Assembly: GCA_049325575.1 (NCBI GenBank)
Contig: JBMOLK010000015.1
Location: forward strand, 1 to 24,533
Length of the DNA stretch: 24,533 nucleotides
Direction of reading: 5' to 3'
DNA from: JBMOLK01 sp049325575
Lineage (GTDB): Bacteria > Bacillota > Clostridia > Acetivibrionales > Acetivibrionaceae
Shown here: in pieces, positions 15,574 through 21,505 of the stretch
Layout of the letters: each line of letters begins with the position of its first letter
Numbering within the stretch: position 1 is the stretch's first letter
Position numbers and translations under genes: made by a program
The notes under the pieces: generated by a model
The model's input: only the letters and a program-made list of their open reading frames with translations
What the model was told of the DNA's origin: nothing
The model's database searches: none

Positions 15574-17343
15574 ATGAGCCAGGGAACAATAGTTAAAGTC
15601 TCCGGGCCTTTGGTAATTGCGCAAGGAATGAGAGACGCAAATATGTTTGACGTTGTCCGTGTTAGTGAGCACCATCTCATAGGTGAAATAATAGAAATGC
15701 ATGGAGACAGAGCCTCAATACAGGTTTACGAAGAAACTGCCGGCCTGGGCCCCGGAGAGCCTGTTGTGTCTACCGGTGCACCCCTTAGCGTTGAGCTGGG
15801 GCCGGGGCTTATTGAGAATATGTTTGACGGTATACAAAGACCCCTTGAAAAAATGAGGGAAATGGTGGGAAGCAATATTACAAGGGGTATAGAAGTAACA
15901 TCTCTTGACAGGCAGAAAAAGTGGAAGTTTGTTCCAACAGTAGAAAAAGGTATTAAGGTAACTGCAGGGGATATCATAGGCAGGGTCCAGGAAACTGTGG
16001 TTATAGAACACAAAATAATGATCCCTTATGGCGTTAAGGGAACCATCGAGGAAATATACGAAGGTGATTTTACCATTACAGATACTGTAGCCAGGGTAAG
16101 AAAAGAAAATGGTGATATAGTTCATGTTCAAATGATGCAAAAGTGGCCTGTACGTAGAGGCAGACCATATAAGGAGAAGCTTCCTCCCGAAGCTCCGTTG
16201 GTCACTGGTCAGAGAGTGGTAGACACCCTCTTCCCTATTGCAAAGGGTGGGGTTGCTGCCGTACCGGGACCTTTCGGAAGCGGCAAAACCGTAGTACAGC
16301 ACCAGCTTGCAAAGTGGGCGGATGCTGAAATAGTGGTCTATATAGGGTGCGGAGAACGCGGAAACGAAATGACAGACGTTCTTATGGAGTTCCCGGAGTT
16401 AAAGGACCCTCGAACCGGAGAATCCCTTATGAAGAGAACAGTTCTTATTGCAAATACTTCCGATATGCCGGTTGCGGCCAGGGAAGCTTCCATATACACC
16501 GGTATTACCATAGCAGAGTATTTCAGGGATATGGGCTACAGCGTTGCTTTGATGGCAGACTCCACATCCCGTTGGGCCGAAGCTTTAAGGGAAATGTCCG
16601 GACGTCTTGAAGAAATGCCTGGTGAAGAAGGTTACCCTGCTTACCTGGGTTCAAGACTGGCACAGTTCTATGAAAGGGCAGGAAGGGTTATCAGCCTTGG
16701 AACAAACGGAAGAGAGGGTGCCCTTACAGCAATCGGAGCCGTTTCACCACCAGGAGGTGACCTCTCGGAGCCTGTTACTCAGGCAACGCTTAGAATAGTC
16801 AAGGTATTCTGGGGACTTGATGCAAGTCTTGCCTACAGGCGTCACTTCCCTGCTATAAACTGGCTTTTAAGCTATTCATTATACCTTGACAGGCTTGATA
16901 AATGGATAAGTGAAAATGTATCCCGGGAGTGGGGCAGCCTTAGAACGGATGCAATGAGGGTTTTACAGGAGGAAGCAGAGCTTGAGGAAATTGTTAGACT
17001 TGTAGGTGTTGATGCTCTATCACCCAGTGACAGGCTTACACTGGAAGCAGCAAAATCCATCCGTGAGGACTATCTTCACCAGAATGCCTTCCATGACGTA
17101 GACACCTATACCTCATTAAATAAACAATATAGAATGCTAAAACTCATAATGGGGTTCTATTATAAGGGTAAAAAAGCTATTGAAGCCGGGGTGAGTATTA
17201 AAGATCTTTTTGACCTTCCTGTAAGAGAGAGAATAGGCAGAGCGAAATATACTCCCGAAGAACAGGTCAATACTGTTTTCTATGAAATTGAAACTCAGCT
17301 TAATGAACAAATAGAAGCCCTTACGGCAAAGGAGGTGGTGTAG
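15574..17343 (+). CDS. ntpA: V-type ATPase catalytic subunit A
   Basis: The 589-residue product is the nucleotide-hydrolysing subunit of the A3B3 head. The Walker A motif is GPFGSGKT at 232-239 (Lys238), and the catalytic glutamate lies in the GCGERGNEM segment that follows. The Walker B/arginine region reads VALMADSTSRWAEALREMSGRLEEMPGEEGYPAYL. A non-homologous insert domain (about 115-190) before the P-loop distinguishes A from the F-type beta subunit. No intein is present, although some archaeal and yeast A subunits carry one. AGAAGGGAT lies just before the ATG. The gene ends in a segment containing the AAGGAGG site for ntpB. Confidence 0.97.
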   Translation: MSQGTIVKVSGPLVIAQGMRDANMFDVVRVSEHHLIGEIIEMHGDRASIQVYEETAGLGPGEPVVSTGAPLSVELGPGLIENMFDGIQRPLEKMREMVGSNITRGIEVTSLDRQKKWKFVPTVEKGIKVTAGDIIGRVQETVVIEHKIMIPYGVKGTIEEIYEGDFTITDTVARVRKENGDIVHVQMMQKWPVRRGRPYKEKLPPEAPLVTGQRVVDTLFPIAKGGVAAVPGPFGSGKTVVQHQLAKWADAEIVVYIGCGERGNEMTDVLMEFPELKDPRTGESLMKRTVLIANTSDMPVAAREASIYTGITIAEYFRDMGYSVALMADSTSRWAEALREMSGRLEEMPGEEGYPAYLGSRLAQFYERAGRVISLGTNGREGALTAIGAVSPPGGDLSEPVTQATLRIVKVFWGLDASLAYRRHFPAINWLLSYSLYLDRLDKWISENVSREWGSLRTDAMRVLQEEAELEEIVRLVGVDALSPSDRLTLEAAKSIREDYLHQNAFHDVDTYTSLNKQYRMLKLIMGFYYKGKKAIEAGVSIKDLFDLPVRERIGRAKYTPEEQVNTVFYEIETQLNEQIEALTAKEVV

Positions 17344-17344
17344 A

Positions 17345-18715
17345 ATGATTAAGGAATACAAAACCATATCTGAGGTGGCTGGGCCTTTGATGCTTATAAA
17401 GCATGTTGAAGGAGTAAAATACGGAGAGCTTGGTGAAATTGAGCTGCCAAACGGTGAAACCAGGCGATGCAGGGTTCTTGAAGTAAGCGGAGATAACGCT
17501 TTGGTGCAGCTTTTTGAAAGCTCTGCAGGTATAAATGTGGCAGAGAGCAGGGTAAGGTTTCTAGGCAGAAGAATCGAGTTTCCCGTATCATTAGACATGC
17601 TTGGAAGGGTTTTCAGCGGTTTGGGAAGGCCCATTGACAACGGTCCAAACATTATTCCGGACACAAGGCTTGATATAGATGGTATCCCGATGAATCCGTC
17701 AGCCAGGAATTACCCCTCTGAATTTATACAAACCGGGGTATCTGCTATAGACGGGCTAAATACCCTGGTCAGAGGGCAGAAGCTTCCAATTTTTTCGGGC
17801 TCCGGTCTTCCCCATGCCCAGCTCGCAGCCCAAATTGCAAGGCAGGCCAAGGTTCTCGGTGGAGACAGCAAGTTTGCCGTTGTATTTGCTGCAATAGGTA
17901 TAACCTTCGAGGAAGCCAACTTCTTTATTACCGACTTTAAAAGGACTGGTGCCATAGACCGTACCGTACTTTTCATAAACCTTGCAAACGACCCTGCCAT
18001 CGAACGTATTGCCACGCCGCGTATGGCACTTACGGCAGCAGAGTATCTGGCGTTTGAAAGAGATATGCACGTGCTTGTTATCCTTACCGATATAACCAAT
18101 TATGCAGAAGCCCTTCGTGAGGTATCTGCCGCAAGAAAGGAGGTTCCTGGAAGAAGAGGATATCCGGGATACCTATATACAGACCTTGCGACACTATATG
18201 AAAGAGCAGGAAGAAAAACCGACACTGGAGGAAGCATCACACTTATACCAATCCTTACAATGCCTGAAGATGATAAGACTCATCCAATTCCTGACCTTAC
18301 AGGCTATATCACCGAAGGCCAGATCATCTTAAGCAGGGAGCTTTACAGGAAGGGTGTAATGCCGCCGATAGATGTTTTGCCCTCGCTTTCGCGTCTTAAG
18401 GATAAAGGCATTGGAAAGGGTAAAACCCGTGAGGATCATGCAGATACAATGAACCAGTTATTTGCAGCCTACGCCAGAGGTAAAGAGGCAAAAGAGTTGG
18501 CTGTTATCCTTGGCGATGCTGCTTTAACCGACGCTGATAAGCTGTATGCCAAGTTTGCAGATGCCTTCGAGAAGGAGTATGTATCCCAGGGTTTTGAAGA
18601 AGACAGAACCATAGAGAAAACTCTTGAAACAGGCTGGAAGCTTCTTTCAATACTTCCTAGAGGGGAACTTAAGCGTATTAGGGACGAATACCTTGATAAG
18701 TATTTGCCTAAATAA
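17345..18715 (+). CDS. ntpB: V-type ATPase regulatory subunit B
   Basis: This 456-residue non-catalytic nucleotide-site subunit alternates with A in the head. At the position of the P-loop it has IFSGSGLPHAQLAAQIARQA, without the GxxxxGKT motif, as is normal for B. Other signatures are FVVFAAIGITFEEA-like (here KFAVVFAAIGITFEEA), LTDITNYAEALREVSAARKEVPGRRGYPGYLYTDLATLYERAG, and PILTMPEDDKTHPIPDLTGYITEGQI. The LTDxTNYAEALRE segment carries the arginine finger region. It starts 1 bp after the ntpA stop and uses AAGGAGG at 17329-17335 inside ntpA, pointing to tight coupling of A and B synthesis, which are needed in equal amounts. Confidence 0.97.
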   Translation: MIKEYKTISEVAGPLMLIKHVEGVKYGELGEIELPNGETRRCRVLEVSGDNALVQLFESSAGINVAESRVRFLGRRIEFPVSLDMLGRVFSGLGRPIDNGPNIIPDTRLDIDGIPMNPSARNYPSEFIQTGVSAIDGLNTLVRGQKLPIFSGSGLPHAQLAAQIARQAKVLGGDSKFAVVFAAIGITFEEANFFITDFKRTGAIDRTVLFINLANDPAIERIATPRMALTAAEYLAFERDMHVLVILTDITNYAEALREVSAARKEVPGRRGYPGYLYTDLATLYERAGRKTDTGGSITLIPILTMPEDDKTHPIPDLTGYITEGQIILSRELYRKGVMPPIDVLPSLSRLKDKGIGKGKTREDHADTMNQLFAAYARGKEAKELAVILGDAALTDADKLYAKFADAFEKEYVSQGFEEDRTIEKTLETGWKLLSILPRGELKRIRDEYLDKYLPK

Positions 18716-18727
18716 GGAGAGAATACT

Positions 18728-19384
18728 ATGGCAATTATGCGTGTAAATCCAACCCGTATGGAGCTGACACGTCTCAAGAAAAGGTTAAAGGTTGCCCGCA
18801 GAGGTCATAAGCTTTTAAAGGATAAAAGAGACGAGTTGATGAAGAAGTTCCTTGACCTGGTTAGAAGGAACAAGGAGCTTCGTGAAAAAGTTGAAGAAAT
18901 GCTAATGAAGGTTCATCAGAACTTTCTTATAGCAAGAGCAGTTATGTCATCGGAAGGTCTTGAAGGGGCGCTGATGTTTCCAAAGCAGAGCATATCCCTT
19001 GATGTTTCAACCAGAAATATAATGAGTGTCGATGTTCCTATGCTGGAGTACAAAACTTCAAGCCCTGATGAAAGTGATATATACCCATATGGCTTTGCCA
19101 CAACATCCGGTGAGCTTGACGGGGCAATAGGGACTTTGGCTGAAGTGATGCCCTATATGCTTGAGCTTGCCCAGATGGAAAAGTCATCCCAGCTTCTTGC
19201 CCAGGAAATTGAAAAGACCAGAAGAAGGGTTAATGCACTTGAGTATGTACTAATACCGCAATTGACAGATACCATCAAGTATATCACAATGAAACTTGAT
19301 GAAAATGAAAGAGGCAACCTGACAAGACTTATGAAGGTCAAGGATATGATGATCGAGCAGGCAAGAAGAGCAATGAACGGGTAA
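18728..19384 (+). CDS. ntpD: V-type ATPase subunit D (central rotor shaft)
   Basis: The 218-residue product has two long helices, about 5-75 and 125-215, expected to form the antiparallel coiled coil that rotates inside the A3B3 head, with a short hairpin region between. The N-terminal NPTRMELTRLKKRLKVARRGHKLLKDKRDELMKKF stretch and the C-terminal RRRVNALEYVLIPQLTDTIKYI block are clear family signatures. The ATG follows AAGGAGAG (18714-18721). It is the last gene of the operon: a strong terminator follows at once, and the ntpH and ntpJ genes that follow D in E. hirae are absent. Confidence 0.95.
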   Translation: MAIMRVNPTRMELTRLKKRLKVARRGHKLLKDKRDELMKKFLDLVRRNKELREKVEEMLMKVHQNFLIARAVMSSEGLEGALMFPKQSISLDVSTRNIMSVDVPMLEYKTSSPDESDIYPYGFATTSGELDGAIGTLAEVMPYMLELAQMEKSSQLLAQEIEKTRRRVNALEYVLIPQLTDTIKYITMKLDENERGNLTRLMKVKDMMIEQARRAMNG

Positions 19385-19390
19385 AACAGA

Positions 19391-19418
19391 AGCGGTCAAA
19401 TTTGACCGCTTTAATTTT
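19391..19418 (+). terminator. Terminator of the V-ATPase operon
   Basis: AGCGGTCAAA and TTTGACCGCT (19391-19410) form a perfect palindrome followed by TTAATTTT on the plus strand, 6 bp after the ntpD stop. On the minus strand there is no T-run, so it mainly serves the operon. Confidence 0.85.
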
Positions 19419-19441
19419 CTTAATATATTAATTTGTATATA

Positions 19442-19816
19442 CTAAGCTAATTTGTCTGAACCCTCTTTCATATCTTCCTCGTTAGCTTCCTTATTACTGC
19501 TTATATGCTTAAAGGCCCAATCATACATTAGGTCCAAAACAGGATATAAGGTCTTTCCGGACTCGGTAAGTGAGTATTCTACCCTTGGGGGTACCTGCGG
19601 AAACACCTCTCTTCTTACAATATCAAAATCCTCAAGCTCCTTAAGCTGCTGCCGCAGCATTTTGGGAGTAATGCCGGGTATTATCTTCCTAAGTTCTCCA
19701 AACCTCATAACATTATTTCTAAGATACCATATAATCAGTACCCTCCACTTCCCGTTTATTACATCCAGCGTAAACTCAGTTAAACAATTATATTTCTTGT
19801 TATTAAACTCTATCAT
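19442..19816 (-). CDS. HxlR-family winged-helix transcriptional regulator
   Basis: The product is a 124-residue DNA-binding protein of the HxlR/YodB type. It has the motif CLTEFTLDVINGKWRVLIIWYL (about 11-32), then the helix-turn-helix and wing (RFGELRKIIPGITPKMLRQQLKELEDFDIVRREVFPQVPPRVEYSLTESG). Cys11 is the only cysteine and sits at the place of the conserved N-terminal cysteine that senses electrophiles or quinones in YodB-like members; its role here is untested. I chose the ATG at 19816, which has GAGGTGG 4 bp upstream and fits the family's length; an in-frame ATG 24 codons upstream lacks these supports and would start inside the probable leader. It is divergent from the PQQ-repeat lipoprotein, a possible target. 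Its promoter contains a perfect inverted repeat, so autorepression is likely. Confidence 0.9.
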   Translation of the reverse strand: MIEFNNKKYNCLTEFTLDVINGKWRVLIIWYLRNNVMRFGELRKIIPGITPKMLRQQLKELEDFDIVRREVFPQVPPRVEYSLTESGKTLYPVLDLMYDWAFKHISSNKEANEEDMKEGSDKLA

Positions 19817-19889
19817 TTTTCCACCTCTATTTACAAATAAGATTCTACTGCTAAATAGTTTTGTGTCGTCTGATACAGTTTCTATCATA

Positions 19890-19918
19890 ATAGTATACTT
19901 TTATATACTATATCACAA
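19890..19918 (-). promoter_or_regulatory. HxlR promoter with an overlapping inverted-repeat operator
   Basis: On the minus strand TTGTGA (19913-19918), a 17-bp spacer and TACTAT (19890-19895) form a good sigma-A promoter. The inverted repeat ATAGTATA-N6-TATACTAT (19890-19911) fills the spacer and the -10, so a bound dimer would block polymerase. A second short inverted repeat, AAGTA-AC-TACTT, is at 19921-19932, just upstream. Confidence 0.55.
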
Positions 19919-19930
19919 AAAAGTAACTAC

Positions 19931-19975
19931 TTGAAACTTACCTGGATTCCAAGTATCGTTAATATTAATTATACT
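19931..19975 (+). promoter_or_regulatory. Candidate promoters of the PQQ-repeat lipoprotein
   Basis: Two overlapping options are seen: TTGAAA (19931-19936), a 17-bp spacer and TATCGT (19954-19959); or TTCCAA (19947-19952), a 17-bp spacer and TATACT (19970-19975). The first overlaps the AAGTA-AC-TACTT repeat, so the HxlR protein might act on this gene too. Confidence 0.3.
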
Positions 19976-20042
19976 AAATATTTCAACAAAGTACAAACAA
20001 GAAACCTTTAAAATAATTAGGGTTACCTGGGAGGGAAGGATA

Positions 20043-21233
20043 ATGATATTTAAAAAATTAATTATTCTGGCTATTTTTACTACGTTAATTCTTGGTGCAT
20101 GCAGTAAAAACACTTCAACTAATGGGAGCAGCATTTCCATGTTCCGTGGAAACCTTCAGCATACGGGCTTTTATAATACAAAAGGAGTAGAAAAGTTTAG
20201 CGGGCTGAAATGGGAGTTTACCACAGAAGGGTCTATATACTCATCAGTAACTGTTTCAAACGGTACAGCGCTATTTGGATCTGATGACACCTATGTCTAT
20301 GCATTAGATGCAAAGGATGGGCAGTTAAAATGGAAGTTCAAAACTGAAGGTCCAGTAAGGTCAACTCCAACTGTTATAAATAACACAGCATATTTCTTCA
20401 GCGGGGACGGTAATCTTTATGCCGTTGATATATCGAACGGAAATAAAAAATGGGACTTCAAAACGGGAAGAAAAGACGAAGCAAAAGATACTTGGGACTA
20501 CTTTCAGTCTTCCCCATCTGTTCTAGACGGTGTTATATACTTTGGTGCAGGAGATAATAACTTCTATGCCCTGGACGCCGGGAACGGTACATTAAAGTGG
20601 AAGACCTCTACAATGCCAAAATCCATAGAAAACCTTTACATTGGGGTTCATTCCTCACCTGCTATTTCCAATGGAATAGCTTATTTTGGAAACTACTTTG
20701 GTTATATGATGGCATTAGATATAAAAACCGGTGAGCAGTTATGGAAATTAGATAAGGGTTCTTCAGTACAGTCATCTCCCTCTATCTACGAAAATCTCGT
20801 ACTATTTGGAGGAAGAAATACATACCTTCATGCTGTAGATACTAAAACAGGAGAAGAAAAGTGGAAGTTTAACGCTCCTAACGGGTCATGGATTCTATCA
20901 TCACCTGCAGTATATAATAATACGGTCTACTTTGGAACCTCAGACGCATTCAGTGTTCACGCTCTTGATATAGATACAGGAACTGAGAAGTGGAAATTCA
21001 AGGCTCCGGGAGCAGTACACTCTTCACCGGCAATTACCGAGGGTTTAATATACTTTGGCACAAGTAATAATTACGGAGAAGATTATGGCGGAGTTTTTTA
21101 TGTGCTTGATCTGGAAACCGGTAAGGAAAAATGGAACTACAAAACAAGCGGTGATATAATATCTTCTCCTGTTATTGCTGACGGAGTAATATACATTGCT
21201 ACTGTTGACGGAAAAGTACTTGCTCTTGAATAG
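20043..21233 (+). CDS. Lipoprotein with PQQ-type beta-propeller repeats
   Basis: The 396-residue product has a lipoprotein signal (MIFKKLIILAIF... with lipobox LGAC, lipidated Cys20), so it should be anchored to the outer face of the membrane. The rest consists of about seven or eight repeats of around 40 residues with the pattern YALDAKDGQLKWKFKTEG..SSPTV....YFGS.D, the PQQ/PQQ_2 propeller blade. It resembles BamB-like and other scaffold propellers rather than a quinoprotein dehydrogenase: it is short, and I see no PQQ-binding or catalytic residues. The role is probably binding or assembly at the cell surface, substrate unknown. The ATG follows GGGAGGGAAGG (20029-20039). It is monocistronic, divergent from the HxlR regulator, and ends at a bidirectional terminator. 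Confidence 0.85.
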   Translation: MIFKKLIILAIFTTLILGACSKNTSTNGSSISMFRGNLQHTGFYNTKGVEKFSGLKWEFTTEGSIYSSVTVSNGTALFGSDDTYVYALDAKDGQLKWKFKTEGPVRSTPTVINNTAYFFSGDGNLYAVDISNGNKKWDFKTGRKDEAKDTWDYFQSSPSVLDGVIYFGAGDNNFYALDAGNGTLKWKTSTMPKSIENLYIGVHSSPAISNGIAYFGNYFGYMMALDIKTGEQLWKLDKGSSVQSSPSIYENLVLFGGRNTYLHAVDTKTGEEKWKFNAPNGSWILSSPAVYNNTVYFGTSDAFSVHALDIDTGTEKWKFKAPGAVHSSPAITEGLIYFGTSNNYGEDYGGVFYVLDLETGKEKWNYKTSGDIISSPVIADGVIYIATVDGKVLALE

Positions 21234-21303
21234 TTATAAATAGAATTATGCTACTCACTCGAAGTATATGATTTTATCCATTATTTCTCTAAAGGAGATC
21301 TAA

Positions 21304-21402
21304 AGAGATGGAACTGTAAAAGTAGATAAACAAGTTGAGCCCGCCATTTGTATCAAATTAGCGGAGCGAATTATACGTTTATCTTTACAGTTCGTTTTCT
21401 CT
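21304..21402 (+). repeat. MITE-like palindromic repeat, copy 2
   Basis: A 99-bp element about 90% identical to the one at 10197-10294, in the opposite orientation. Its arms are AACTGTAAAAGTAGATAAAC (21312-21331) and GTTTATCTTTACAGTT (21377-21392), extended by AGAGA and TCTCT at the outer ends. Most differences from copy 1 lie in a 9-nt block after the left arm (21334-21342); the block from ATTTGTATCAAAT through GCGGAGCGAATTATA is unchanged. It lies 71 bp after the PQQ-lipoprotein stop and 5 bp before the terminator. Confidence 0.75.
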
Positions 21403-21406
21403 AATA

Positions 21407-21445
21407 AAAGGGCCAATTTTGTTAGTTAAAACAAGTTGGCCCTTT
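21407..21445. terminator. Bidirectional terminator between the PQQ lipoprotein and the dockerin protein
   Basis: AAAGGGCCAA (21407-21416, preceded by another A) pairs perfectly with TTGGCCCTTT (21436-21445) around a 19-nt loop. A's on the left and T's on the right let it act on both strands. It lies between two convergent genes. Confidence 0.75.
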
Positions 21446-21505
21446 ATGTATATCTATGTGAATTAAAGATACCGGTTTACAACTACCTGTACATCGGTGA
21501 ATGCA

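Noticed and set aside
15715..16302. A long antisense open frame (195 codons) inside ntpA
   Set aside because: It lies fully opposite a highly conserved catalytic gene and has no ribosome-binding site. Such shadows are common opposite codon-biased genes.
19817..19888. A 24-codon N-terminal extension of the HxlR regulator
   Set aside because: The internal ATG has GAGGTGG at good spacing and gives the normal family length; the extension falls in the probable leader just after the promoter.
20043..21233. PQQ-dependent dehydrogenase
   Set aside because: The propeller is too short, and I see no PQQ-binding or catalytic residues. A lipoprotein scaffold fits better.
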